Of a stretch of 64,000 bases of DNA, positions 37,104 through 46,461 are shown in pieces. Source of the DNA: Muribaculaceae bacterium (GTDB lineage Bacteria; Bacteroidota; Bacteroidia; Bacteroidales; Muribaculaceae). The stretch covers positions 1-64,000 of the forward strand of contig JAGAJP010000063.1 of assembly GCA_017626045.1 (NCBI GenBank), in the 5' to 3' direction. Position 1 is the first letter of the stretch. Every line of letters begins with the position of its first letter. Position numbers and translations under genes: made by a program. Below the pieces are notes generated by a model, which saw only the letters and a list, made by a program, of their open reading frames with translations, made no database searches and had not been told where the DNA came from.

Positions 37104-37475
37104 ATGGCAAAAAAAGATAACGACAAAAAGGGCTTTGGATCCGCCGTCAGGAAGACGGTGAAGAAGAATACCGACGACCTGAGGATGGGACGCGCTGTTT
37201 CGATTGACTTTTTCAAACGGAACGCCTGGTTGCTGATAGCCATCATGACTGCCATCATCAGCGTGATGGGACTCCGCTACCGCACCAAGACCAGGATGTC
37301 GGAAATCAAAAGTCTTACAAGAGAACTCCAGAGGGCGGAAAGCGAGAAACTGCAGGAGAAGGCATCATACATGACCCTCATAAGGGAGACGGAGCTGACA
37401 CGGCTTACAGCGGAGAAAAATCCGGGACTTGCCTTCCAGGAAGAGCCCCCCATAGTGGTGGAATGCGAACAATAA
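37104..37475 (+). CDS. FtsL-like division protein
   Basis: The 123-residue protein has a basic, charged N terminus, one membrane segment (about 39-60, NAWLLIAIMTAIISVMGL) and a following coiled-coil helix rich in Glu, Lys and Leu, the topology of FtsL/DivIC-type proteins. It sits between rsmH and the transpeptidase gene, the normal place of ftsL. FtsL bridges FtsQ and FtsB in the divisome. Sequence similarity across phyla is low, so the call rests on position, size and topology. GGGAGG directly precedes the ATG, a Shine-Dalgarno-like motif placed too close. Confidence 0.75.
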   Translation: MAKKDNDKKGFGSAVRKTVKKNTDDLRMGRAVSIDFFKRNAWLLIAIMTAIISVMGLRYRTKTRMSEIKSLTRELQRAESEKLQEKASYMTLIRETELTRLTAEKNPGLAFQEEPPIVVECEQ

Positions 37476-37490
37476 CGACAGGAGGGAAAG

Positions 37491-39626
37491 ATGACTAAGA
37501 AAGGCAACAAAAGACGCATATTCGTACGCTACGGACTTATCACGGCATTCTTCCTGCTGATTGCCATCGGCATAGTGTGGAACATGTTTCGCACCACAGT
37601 GATCGAGGCTCCGGCATGGAACGAACGGGCGCGTCGCGAACTGTCGAAAATCGACACCATACAGCCCGAGCGGGGAAGCATCATCGCCGCCAACGGCAAC
37701 ATTCTCGCCTGCAACGTCAAGGTATGCGACATCAAGATCGACATGCGGCATGAGAAGATTAAGAAACTAAGCAAAAAAAGCCTTACGGAAAAACTCGACT
37801 CCCTCGCTGAGTTCCTTGATGTACGATATCCGCGCTTCGACCCCAAAACCGCCGACCGCGCCACCAGAACAGCCAAGTCATGGAAGGTACGCTTCAAGAA
37901 GGAAATCGACAAGGATCCCGACCGCAGGACCCGCGCCCTCGTAATAGCGAAAAACCGTCCACTCGAGGAATACGACTCCGCAAGAAAATTCATATTCATA
38001 CGCGACTTCAAGGGAGCCGGCTTCAGATGCCCCTTATATAAAGAGGAGCACTCCCGCCGCATATATCCATACGGCAAGATGGCAAACCGAAGCATCGGCA
38101 GGGTACACGAAAAGGCATCCGGCATTCCGGGGAAGAAAGGAGAGATTCGAGGATATTCCGGACTTGAGAAAGACCTTGACTCCCTGCTCTACGGGAAGCC
38201 CGGATTCGCAAAAAAGGTAGCACTCACCAAAGGCTACGGCAACTGGACCACCACTCCCCCGCAGCGTGGCTACGACCTTCTCACCACCATCGACATCGAC
38301 CTCCAGGACATAGTGGAGGAAAGCCTCACCGACATCTGCGCGGAACACGGATGCAAGTGGGGGACCGCCATACTAATGGAGGTCGCGACAGGAGAGATCA
38401 AGGCAATATCGAGCATAGAGCGGATGGACGACGGCTCCTACGGCGAGGCGCTAAACCGCGCCGTGCTCCCCTTTGAGCCCGGCTCGGTCATCAAGCCCAT
38501 CTCAATGATGATAGCCTTTGAAGACGGACTTGTCAGGGGCGTCGACGAGACTGTGGACTGCTCTCCTTTCCAGCGCACGAAAGACCCTCACGCCCCGTCG
38601 GTCAAGACCATGAAGCAGGTAATCGAGATGTCGAGCAACACCGGCATTGCACGAATCATATTCCGCGGCTACTCCGCCGACCCCTCGAAATACTACGACC
38701 GACTCGCCTCGATAGGATTTTTCGACCGCATAGGCTCGGGAATCGCCGGCGAGCAGACTCCACAGGTGAGACGCCTGCTGCCCACCGACAGCCGAGGCAA
38801 CAACATCACCATGACCTCAAGACACCTGGACCTCGCGCGTCAGGCATACGGCTACAATACAATGATACCGCCACTCTACACTCTGGCATACTACAACGCC
38901 ATCGCAAACCACGGGCGGCTTGTGCGACCGCACCTCGTGCGCGGGCTTCGCTCTGAAAAAGGGGACTCCATAATCCCCGTCAGCTACATACGCGAGCAGG
39001 TATGCTCTCCGGAAACCGCCGAAAAGGTCAAGCAATGCATCCACGAAGTGGTGTGGGGAGAGCACGGCACCGCACGCATGGTGCGCGACGACCGCGTGAA
39101 GATCGCAGGAAAGACCGGAACAGTGTTTCCTGTGGAAAAAGGGCAGTACAACACCTCCAAGCGCCGCCTCGCCTTCGCGGGCTTCTTCCCCTACGACGAA
39201 CCGAAATATTCGTGTATGGTGCTCGTGGAGGGTCCCGCGGGCCTAAGCGCCAACCGCTCGTCGGGGCAGGTGATGAAACGCATAGCCCTCATGATGCACG
39301 CGCGCGGCATGATATCCGACTCTCCGCGGCTTCAGCGCACGGCGGCCGCCGGCAAGCCGACCCTCGCCGCCAGCACGTCGCATCCGGCGGAAAAGACCGC
39401 CGCCACACTGCGCTGTGCCGTAAAAACCGTGTCTCCCAAAAGTGCCGCCCCCGAAGGGAAGGTGCCGGACGTGACCGGCTACGACCTCCGGTCGGCGATA
39501 CGGATTCTTGAAGACCGCGGACTAAATGTGGATATCGCGGGAGCGGGACGCGTGATACACCAGTCGATAGCCCCCGGCTCGCCGATAAAAAGAGGTCAGA
39601 GAATCCGGCTTACACTGAAAGTATAG
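37491..39626 (+). CDS. ftsI: Division transpeptidase (class B PBP, FtsI-type) with PASTA domain
   Basis: The 711-residue protein has one N-terminal membrane segment (about 12-32), a dimerisation domain and a transpeptidase domain with the three penicillin-binding motifs: SVIK (S332), SSN (381-383) and KTG (K541). A long linker rich in Ala, Ser and Lys and a single PASTA domain (about 650-711, VPDVTGYDLRSAIRIL) follow. It cross-links septal peptidoglycan with FtsW. PASTA-bearing FtsI forms are known in Bacteroidetes. The ATG has AGGAGG 4 bases upstream, a rare clear ribosome site in this phylum. The gene is flanked by ftsL-like and murE. Confidence 0.93.
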   Translation: MTKKGNKRRIFVRYGLITAFFLLIAIGIVWNMFRTTVIEAPAWNERARRELSKIDTIQPERGSIIAANGNILACNVKVCDIKIDMRHEKIKKLSKKSLTEKLDSLAEFLDVRYPRFDPKTADRATRTAKSWKVRFKKEIDKDPDRRTRALVIAKNRPLEEYDSARKFIFIRDFKGAGFRCPLYKEEHSRRIYPYGKMANRSIGRVHEKASGIPGKKGEIRGYSGLEKDLDSLLYGKPGFAKKVALTKGYGNWTTTPPQRGYDLLTTIDIDLQDIVEESLTDICAEHGCKWGTAILMEVATGEIKAISSIERMDDGSYGEALNRAVLPFEPGSVIKPISMMIAFEDGLVRGVDETVDCSPFQRTKDPHAPSVKTMKQVIEMSSNTGIARIIFRGYSADPSKYYDRLASIGFFDRIGSGIAGEQTPQVRRLLPTDSRGNNITMTSRHLDLARQAYGYNTMIPPLYTLAYYNAIANHGRLVRPHLVRGLRSEKGDSIIPVSYIREQVCSPETAEKVKQCIHEVVWGEHGTARMVRDDRVKIAGKTGTVFPVEKGQYNTSKRRLAFAGFFPYDEPKYSCMVLVEGPAGLSANRSSGQVMKRIALMMHARGMISDSPRLQRTAAAGKPTLAASTSHPAEKTAATLRCAVKTVSPKSAAPEGKVPDVTGYDLRSAIRILEDRGLNVDIAGAGRVIHQSIAPGSPIKRGQRIRLTLKV

Positions 39627-39682
39627 AGACAACGTCATTCATTGCCACAACAATCATCAGAAAGAAAAATCCTCAATATATT

Positions 39683-41140
39683 ATGACTACCAAACTATCA
39701 ACCCTGCTAAAGGAAATCGATACACTCGAGACAGTGGGAGATATCGACAAAAATATCGTGGCTCTCGAAAGCGACTCACGCAAAGTGCAGAAAGACGGCA
39801 TGTTCGTTGCCGTGAAAGGCGTCACTACCGACGGCCACAAATATATCCCCGTAGTTGCATCCGCCCACGTTGGCGCTATCGTCTGCGAGGAGATGCCGTC
39901 GCAGTTCGAGCCGGGCATCACCTATATCCGTGTGGCAGACTCTTCCGAAGCCCTTGGACGCCTGGCGTCGGCATGGTACGGACACCCGTCGCGCGCCCTG
40001 AAACTCATTGGCGTCACCGGCACCAACGGAAAGACCACCACCGCTACCCTGCTCTACGAGATGGCACGTTTCGAAGGATATGAGGCGGGACTCATATCCA
40101 CAGTTATGAACTATGTGGGCACACGCGCCATTCCCACCACCCACACCACCCCCGACCCCCTCACGCTCAACTCACTCCTCGCGGAGATGGTAGAAGCAGG
40201 CTGCGCCTACGCCTTCATGGAGGTTTCAAGCCATGCGGCGCAGCAGAAGAGAATCGCCGGGCTTGAATTTGCCGGCGCCGTCTTCTCCAACCTGACACGC
40301 GACCACCTCGACTATCACGGCACTGTGGAAAACTACATGAATGCAAAGAAAGCGTTTTTCGACATGTTGCCCGCCACCGCTTTCGCACTTGTCAACATCG
40401 ACGACAAGGCGGGACGCTATATGATACAGAACACTAAAGCCCGCACCTACACCTATTCGCTCCGCAGCGACGCCGACTTCCGCGGCAGGGTCGTGGAGAG
40501 CCGTCTTGACGGCACACTGCTGTCGTTCAACGGACGCGAGGTTGAGGTGCAGTTCACCGGACGTTTCAACGCCTACAACCTGACCGCCGTCTACGGAGCC
40601 GCCATCCTCGCCGGATTCGACAAAGAGGAGGTACTCGTCAACATGAGCCGTCTTGTGCCGGTAGCCGGCAGGTTCCAGACATTCCGGGGAGGAGACGGCG
40701 TGACCGCCATCGTGGACTACGCCCATACTCCCGACGCGCTGGTCAACGTGCTCGACACCATACGCGAGGTATTGGGAAGCGAAGGATACATCTGCACGGT
40801 GGTGGGAGCCGGCGGCAACCGCGACCACGGCAAGCGTCCGATGATGGCGCAGGAGGCGGCGTGCCGCTCCGACAGGCTCATACTCACATCCGACAATCCG
40901 CGCGATGAAGACCCCGACGAGATAATAGCGATGATGAAGGCGGGACTCAGCGCCGAGGAGATGCGGAGGACCCTCAGCATCACCGACCGCCGCGAGGCGA
41001 TACGCGCCGCCCTCTCCACATGCCCTCCCGGGGGAGTGGTGCTGATAGCCGGGAAGGGGCACGAGCCGTATCAGGAAGTGAAAGGCGTTCGTCACCATTT
41101 CGACGACAGGGAGCAGGTAATGGAATATTTCAATTCATAA
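39683..41140 (+). CDS. murE: UDP-MurNAc-L-Ala-D-Glu:meso-diaminopimelate ligase
   Basis: The 485-residue Mur ligase has GTNGKTTTATLLYEMA as the ATP site (near residue 115), HTTPDPL, and DNPRDEDP (DNPR at 404-407), the motif that marks meso-diaminopimelate rather than lysine specificity. It adds the third residue of the stem peptide in the cytoplasm. Length is normal. It follows ftsI by 57 bases and precedes mraY by 12. The neighbour murF is not in this window. Confidence 0.96.
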   Translation: MTTKLSTLLKEIDTLETVGDIDKNIVALESDSRKVQKDGMFVAVKGVTTDGHKYIPVVASAHVGAIVCEEMPSQFEPGITYIRVADSSEALGRLASAWYGHPSRALKLIGVTGTNGKTTTATLLYEMARFEGYEAGLISTVMNYVGTRAIPTTHTTPDPLTLNSLLAEMVEAGCAYAFMEVSSHAAQQKRIAGLEFAGAVFSNLTRDHLDYHGTVENYMNAKKAFFDMLPATAFALVNIDDKAGRYMIQNTKARTYTYSLRSDADFRGRVVESRLDGTLLSFNGREVEVQFTGRFNAYNLTAVYGAAILAGFDKEEVLVNMSRLVPVAGRFQTFRGGDGVTAIVDYAHTPDALVNVLDTIREVLGSEGYICTVVGAGGNRDHGKRPMMAQEAACRSDRLILTSDNPRDEDPDEIIAMMKAGLSAEEMRRTLSITDRREAIRAALSTCPPGGVVLIAGKGHEPYQEVKGVRHHFDDREQVMEYFNS

Positions 41141-41152
41141 TACATCACGACG

Positions 41153-42517
41153 ATGCTATACGCGCTATTCGACTATCTTGAATCAACGGCACTCGACTTT
41201 CCGGGACTGCGCCTGATGACCTATATCTCGTTCCGCTCCGGCATCACTTTCACGCTCGCTCTTCTGATAGCGCTCGTGTTCGGACGCCGCGTCATCGACC
41301 GCCTGCAGAAGATGCAGGTAGGCGAGGTGGTCCGCAATCTCGGACTTGAGGGACAGATGAAAAAGACCGGCACCCCCACCATGGGCGGCGTGATAATCAT
41401 CATGTCGATAATGGTGCCCTGTCTGCTGATCGGCAACCTTGCCAATATCTATATGCTGCTGATGCTTGTCGCAACAGTATGGACAGGCGCCATCGGATTT
41501 CTCGACGACTATCGCAAAATCAAATACCACAACAAAGACGGTCTGCAGGGTAAATACAAGGTGATAGGGCAGATCGGACTCGGATTGCTGATCGGACTCG
41601 CCATGTGGCTGTCGCCTGACATCATGATGAGCAGCGCTCCTTCAGTCGACCGCCAGACAGCAGCCCGGGAACTCGCGCAGGCGGAGGTAATAACCGTGGA
41701 GCAGGGAGACGGCTCGTCGATTGTACTCGCCTCGAGCGCCTACGACGAGACAGAAAACGAAGGCACCGTACAGCCGGTCAAGGTATACAAGACTCCGGAA
41801 ACAACGATACCGTTTGTGAAAAACAACAACTTCAACTATCAGTGGCTCACATCCTGGATACCCGACAAAGAAGCCGCGTCCACCGCAGGATGGATAATCT
41901 TCGTGATAGTGGTGATCTTCGTGGTGACCGCAGTAAGCAACGGCGCCAACCTTACCGACGGACTCGACGGACTATGCGCGGGGACCTCGGCAATCATAGG
42001 CGTTGCGCTCGCCATTATGGCATATCTCGGCGGCAACGTGATATATTCGGGATACCTCAACATAATGTATATCCCGGGCTCGGAGGAACTCGTGGTGTAT
42101 GCCGCAGCCTTCATCGGGGCGCTCGTAGGATTCCTGTGGTATAACGCCTTTCCGGCGCAGGTATTCATGGGCGACACCGGCTCGCTGATGCTCGGAGGCA
42201 TTCTGGCGGTCTTCGCCATCCTGATACGCAAGGAACTGCTGATACCGCTCCTCTGCCTCATCTTCTTCATCGAAGACCTCTCGGTGGTGGTGCAGGTGGC
42301 ATATTTCAAGATGACGAAACGCAGATACGGCGAGGGACGGCGCATATTCAAGATGACTCCGCTCCACCATCATTTCCAGAAAGCCGGCGACGGCAGCATC
42401 CGCTGCCTTGTCAACATCCCGAAGCATCCCATACCGGAATCGAAGATTGTGGTCCGCTTCTGGATTATCGGCATTCTGCTCGCCACCATCACATTCGTGA
42501 CACTCAAGATAAGATAA
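41153..42517 (+). CDS. mraY: Phospho-MurNAc-pentapeptide transferase
   Basis: The 454-residue polytopic membrane protein has MraY hallmarks: KTGTPTMGGV, GFLDDYRKI, NLTDGLDGLC, WYNAFPAQVFMGDTGSL and the final MTPLHHHFQKAG. It transfers phospho-MurNAc-pentapeptide to undecaprenyl phosphate to make lipid I. It is about 90 residues longer than the E. coli enzyme because of a polar insertion (about residues 160-245), rich in acidic residues, between two membrane segments. Insertions here are usual in Bacteroidetes, though this one is on the long side. Confidence 0.96.
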   Translation: MLYALFDYLESTALDFPGLRLMTYISFRSGITFTLALLIALVFGRRVIDRLQKMQVGEVVRNLGLEGQMKKTGTPTMGGVIIIMSIMVPCLLIGNLANIYMLLMLVATVWTGAIGFLDDYRKIKYHNKDGLQGKYKVIGQIGLGLLIGLAMWLSPDIMMSSAPSVDRQTAARELAQAEVITVEQGDGSSIVLASSAYDETENEGTVQPVKVYKTPETTIPFVKNNNFNYQWLTSWIPDKEAASTAGWIIFVIVVIFVVTAVSNGANLTDGLDGLCAGTSAIIGVALAIMAYLGGNVIYSGYLNIMYIPGSEELVVYAAAFIGALVGFLWYNAFPAQVFMGDTGSLMLGGILAVFAILIRKELLIPLLCLIFFIEDLSVVVQVAYFKMTKRRYGEGRRIFKMTPLHHHFQKAGDGSIRCLVNIPKHPIPESKIVVRFWIIGILLATITFVTLKIR

Positions 42518-42578
42518 CGACACAACAACAAACATTCACCGCCGGCACCCGGAAAGGGACCGGCGAGGACATATCAAA

Positions 42579-43940
42579 ATGAAAGACAAGAAAGACTTTA
42601 AAGACAAGACTCTCATAGTGCTGGGCGCCGGAGAAAGCGGCGTGGGCGCTGCCGTGCTCGGCGAGTCCATCGGCATGCGCGTGCTCGTCAGCGACAGCGG
42701 CACAGTGCCCGACAAATACCGCGCCGAACTCCTGCGCCGCGGCATACCGTTTGAGGAGGGGGGCCACGACACCCGTCGCGCCCTCGCCGCCGACTATATA
42801 GTGAAAAGCCCCGGAATACCTCCCACTGCCCCACTCGTGAAGGCGGCGCTGGAGGCGGGCATACCCGTGCTCTCCGAGATTGAGTTCGCCGGATGGTTTA
42901 CAGACTCGAAGATGGTGTGCATCACCGGCTCCAACGGCAAGACCACCACTACCCTACTCATCCACCACATCCTGTGTAAGGCGGGACTGAACGCCGGGCT
43001 TGCCGGAAACGTTGGCAGAAGCCTCGCGCTCCAGGTGGCGGAAGAGCCGCATGACATATACGTGATAGAGCTTTCAAGTTTCCAGCTTGAGAACATGTAT
43101 GAGTTCAAGGCAAACATCGCCGTGATGCTCAACATCACTCCCGACCATCTGGACCGCTACGACCACAAGATGGAAAACTACACACGGGCAAAGTTCCGCA
43201 TCACTCGCAACCAGCAGCCCGACGACTATTTCGTCTATTGGCTCGGCGACCCCATAGTGTCGTCGCAGGTGAAGGCACTTCAGTCGGAGGCTACCCTGAT
43301 GCCCTTCTCTGAGGAATACGACCCGGACGCCGTGGCATGGAAAGACGAGGACGGCATAGTGCATTTCGAGATTCCCGGCGAGGTGTGGCAGATACCCCGC
43401 GACAACATCTCGCTGCCCGGCAAGCACAACCTTTACAATTCAATGGCGGCGGGCATCTCCGCGAGCCTTCTGCGCATCAAGAGCGATACCATACGCGAGG
43501 CGCTCGGCGATTTTGAGGCGGTTGAGCACCGGCTGGAGTTTGTCCGCGAGCTTGACGGCGTAAGATGGATCAACGACTCCAAGGCGACCAATGTCAACTC
43601 CACATGGTATGCGCTTGAAAGCATGCGCACCCCGGTGGTGCTTATACTCGGAGGCAAAGACAAGGGCAACGACTACAGCGAAATCCTCCCGCTCGTGAAA
43701 GAGAAGGTGAAGGCTATCGTATGCATGGGCAAGGACAACACAAAACTCCTCGACTTCTTCAGCGGAGAAGTGGGAGAAATCCGCGACACCCATTCACTCG
43801 CCGATGCCGTGGCGGCATGCCGCGACCTGGCTGCGGAGGGAGATACCGTGCTTCTGTCGCCCTGCTGCGCGAGCTTCGACCTTTTCTCCAGTTATGAAGA
43901 CAGGGGCAGGAAATTCAAGGATGCGGTGGCACGCCTTTAA
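42579..43940 (+). CDS. murD: UDP-MurNAc-L-Ala:D-Glu ligase
   Basis: The 453-residue Mur ligase has GAGESGVGAAVL near the start, the ATP motif GSNGKTTTT (from G117), the metal-site ELSSFQLE and NDSKATNVNSTWYAL. It adds D-glutamate to UDP-MurNAc-L-alanine. Length is normal. A 61-base gap to mraY holds no other feature, and ftsW starts 16 bases after it. Confidence 0.95.
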   Translation: MKDKKDFKDKTLIVLGAGESGVGAAVLGESIGMRVLVSDSGTVPDKYRAELLRRGIPFEEGGHDTRRALAADYIVKSPGIPPTAPLVKAALEAGIPVLSEIEFAGWFTDSKMVCITGSNGKTTTTLLIHHILCKAGLNAGLAGNVGRSLALQVAEEPHDIYVIELSSFQLENMYEFKANIAVMLNITPDHLDRYDHKMENYTRAKFRITRNQQPDDYFVYWLGDPIVSSQVKALQSEATLMPFSEEYDPDAVAWKDEDGIVHFEIPGEVWQIPRDNISLPGKHNLYNSMAAGISASLLRIKSDTIREALGDFEAVEHRLEFVRELDGVRWINDSKATNVNSTWYALESMRTPVVLILGGKDKGNDYSEILPLVKEKVKAIVCMGKDNTKLLDFFSGEVGEIRDTHSLADAVAACRDLAAEGDTVLLSPCCASFDLFSSYEDRGRKFKDAVARL

Positions 43941-43955
43941 CCAACAGACACAATT

Positions 43956-45332
43956 ATGAAAAATCCGGAACAAGACGGCATCTTCATACGCGAGACGATA
44001 GGCGGAGTGGAAACACCCGCCGCCGTGGCGCGACCCGTCCGCACCAAGAAGTCGAAAGTGGTCAGCACCTTTAAGAGCGACCCGTATATATGGGGCATCT
44101 ACCTCATGCTGCTGCTCATATCGGTGATAGAGCTCTACAGCGCGTCGGCGTCGGAGGTGGTGGGAAGCAACGTGTATGCCCCTCTCATAAGACACGGCAT
44201 GTTTCTCGGCATCGGGTTTGCGATACTCTACATCATCCAGCGCACCCACTACGGCTACATAGCGCGACTGTCGGTGCTGATAGGCGTCCTGTCGTGGCTC
44301 GCCCTCGCCTACTCCACGTTCTTCGGAGTGGAGATCAACGGGGCGCAGCGTGCGTTTATGATAGGTCCATTCACCGTGCAGCCGCCGGAAATAGTGAAAC
44401 TGACGGTCATCGTATGGCTTGCGGCGGTGCTCGCCAAGAGCCAGATGAGCCATGACGTGAAGACATGGGGCATCGTCTACTCTGCCGTCATCGTGGCGGC
44501 GTTCGGCGGTCTTCTGGCGCTGAACGGACTCACCAACACCGCGCTCGTGATGCTCGTGAGTCTCTCGATGTTCCTTATCTGCGGAATCCCGATGAAGAAG
44601 ATATGCATCGTGATGGCGGTATATGCCGCCCTCTTCGGAGTTTTCTACGTTGGATCGAAGGTCATCAACACCACCACGGAGTTTGACAAGGTCGGCACCG
44701 AACAGACCGACGAAATCGCGAACTCATCCATAGGAGGCGAGCACTCCTTGGGGTCTGAGACGCAGATCAACCGCGTAATCCGCTTCCTGGAGGGAGTGCA
44801 TCCAGACGACGACCTCAACGACCTCAACAGGCAGGTGATCATGGCGAAACTCGCGCAGGCGCGCGGAGGCGTCTATGGCAAAGGTCTGGGCAACTCGAGG
44901 GAAAGCGTTCGCCTTCCCCTCGCCTTCTCCGACTATATCTACAGCATCGTGATAGAGGAGAGCGGCCTCATCGGAGGCATATTCCTGATGGTGCTCTACC
45001 TTCTTCTATTGGCGAGGGCGGGATATGTGGCATACCACGTCAAGAGGGCGCTTCCGGCGTTTCTCATCCTCGGGTGTGCCATTCTGATAGTGTTTCAGGC
45101 ACTCGTGCACATGGCAATTGTGACCGGACTTTTCCCGGTGTCGGGACAGCCGCTGCCCCTTATATCCAAAGGTGGCACGTCGGTGCTGGTGATGAGCGCT
45201 GCCATCGGCATCATGCTCTCGGTGTCGCGCCATGCGGCACGCAAGGATGAAGGAAGGTCTGACAACGACCGCAACGAGGCAAAACAGCTTGGCGACGACA
45301 TGGGAGCCATCAACGCCGCGGCTGACAATTAA
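43956..45332 (+). CDS. ftsW: Septal peptidoglycan polymerase (SEDS)
   Basis: The 458-residue protein has about ten membrane segments after a 50-residue cytoplasmic, basic N terminus. SEDS family features include GVEINGAQR (the loop region), QARGGVYGKGLGNSRE and the late VSGQPLPLISKGGTS segment. FtsW makes glycan strands from lipid II at the septum, together with the FtsI-type transpeptidase upstream. A charged tail (KDEGRSDNDRNEAK) ends the protein. Position between murD and murG is standard. Confidence 0.95.
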   Translation: MKNPEQDGIFIRETIGGVETPAAVARPVRTKKSKVVSTFKSDPYIWGIYLMLLLISVIELYSASASEVVGSNVYAPLIRHGMFLGIGFAILYIIQRTHYGYIARLSVLIGVLSWLALAYSTFFGVEINGAQRAFMIGPFTVQPPEIVKLTVIVWLAAVLAKSQMSHDVKTWGIVYSAVIVAAFGGLLALNGLTNTALVMLVSLSMFLICGIPMKKICIVMAVYAALFGVFYVGSKVINTTTEFDKVGTEQTDEIANSSIGGEHSLGSETQINRVIRFLEGVHPDDDLNDLNRQVIMAKLAQARGGVYGKGLGNSRESVRLPLAFSDYIYSIVIEESGLIGGIFLMVLYLLLLARAGYVAYHVKRALPAFLILGCAILIVFQALVHMAIVTGLFPVSGQPLPLISKGGTSVLVMSAAIGIMLSVSRHAARKDEGRSDNDRNEAKQLGDDMGAINAAADN

Positions 45333-45360
45333 TTGTTACTTAAGAATTATAGAATAAAAA

Positions 45361-46461
45361 ATGTATAAGATCCTCATAAGCGGAGGTGGCACGGGAGGAC
45401 ACATCTTTCCCGCCCTCAGCATCGCAAACGCCTTGAAACGTAGGCTTGACGCCGAAATACTCTTCGTGGGCGCCGACAACAGAATGGAGATGGAGAAAGT
45501 GCCGGCGGCAGGCTACAACATAAAGGGGCTGCCGGTGGCGGGCTTCGACCGCCGCAACCTGCTCCGCAACTTCGGAGTGCTTCTGAAGCTCCGCAAGTCA
45601 ATGGCGATCGCCCGCCGCATCGTCAAGGACTTCCGGCCCGACATCGCCATCGGCGTGGGAGGCTATTGCTCGGGTCCGACACTGAAGGCGGCACAGAAGG
45701 CAGGTGTACCAACACTGCTTCAGGAACAGAACTCCTATGCCGGAGTCACCAACAAACTCCTGGCAAAGAAGGCAAAAAAAATATGCGTGGCATATCCTGA
45801 GATGGAACGCTTCTTTCCGGCAGGCAAAATAGTGATGACCGGCAACCCCGTCAGAAAAGACCTTCTTGACGCTGAAGTGACAGCGGAAAAGGCAAGAGGC
45901 CGTTTTGGGCTGAATCCGAAACTCCCCACAGTGCTGGTGGTAGGAGGCAGCCTCGGCGCCCGAACCCTCAACGAGAGTCTGGAGTCCGGCATCAAAAAGC
46001 TCCACGACAGCGGAATACAGGTGATATGGCAGACAGGTAAGAATTTCGGCGACCGCGGACCGGCAGCCGCCAAAGGTCTTCACGGAATCGTTGTCACCAA
46101 GTTCATCTCCGACATGGCATCGGCATACGCGGCGGCAGACCTCGTGGTGTCACGAGCGGGAGCCGGCTCCATAAGCGAACTGGAACTGCTCGGAAAGCCA
46201 TGTATCCTCGTGCCCAGCCCCAATGTGGCGGAAGACCATCAGACGAAAAACGCCCGCGCGCTCTCCGACAAAGGGGCAGCCATGCTCGTGGAAGACTCAG
46301 CCGCGCGCGATATTCTCGTAGACAGCATCATTACCCTTATCGGGCAACCCGACAGACTCAGGCAGATGAGCGATGAAATCAAGAAACTCGCACTCCCGGA
46401 ATCTGATGAGAAAATAGTGGACGAAATTGTCAATATACTGAAAAATGAACATACCGCATAA
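45361..46461 (+). CDS. murG: UDP-GlcNAc:lipid I N-acetylglucosaminyltransferase
   Basis: The 366-residue protein is a GT28-family transferase. GGGTGGH (8-14) binds the lipid phosphate and the C-terminal SRAGAGSISELELLGKP binds UDP-GlcNAc. It converts lipid I to lipid II on the inner face of the membrane. Its 3' end overlaps murC by 17 bases, so the two are translationally coupled. Confidence 0.96.
   Translation: MYKILISGGGTGGHIFPALSIANALKRRLDAEILFVGADNRMEMEKVPAAGYNIKGLPVAGFDRRNLLRNFGVLLKLRKSMAIARRIVKDFRPDIAIGVGGYCSGPTLKAAQKAGVPTLLQEQNSYAGVTNKLLAKKAKKICVAYPEMERFFPAGKIVMTGNPVRKDLLDAEVTAEKARGRFGLNPKLPTVLVVGGSLGARTLNESLESGIKKLHDSGIQVIWQTGKNFGDRGPAAAKGLHGIVVTKFISDMASAYAAADLVVSRAGAGSISELELLGKPCILVPSPNVAEDHQTKNARALSDKGAAMLVEDSAARDILVDSIITLIGQPDRLRQMSDEIKKLALPESDEKIVDEIVNILKNEHTA

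Noticed and set aside
40226-41098. 290-codon minus-strand frame
   Set aside because: It is antisense to murE and shows no domain.
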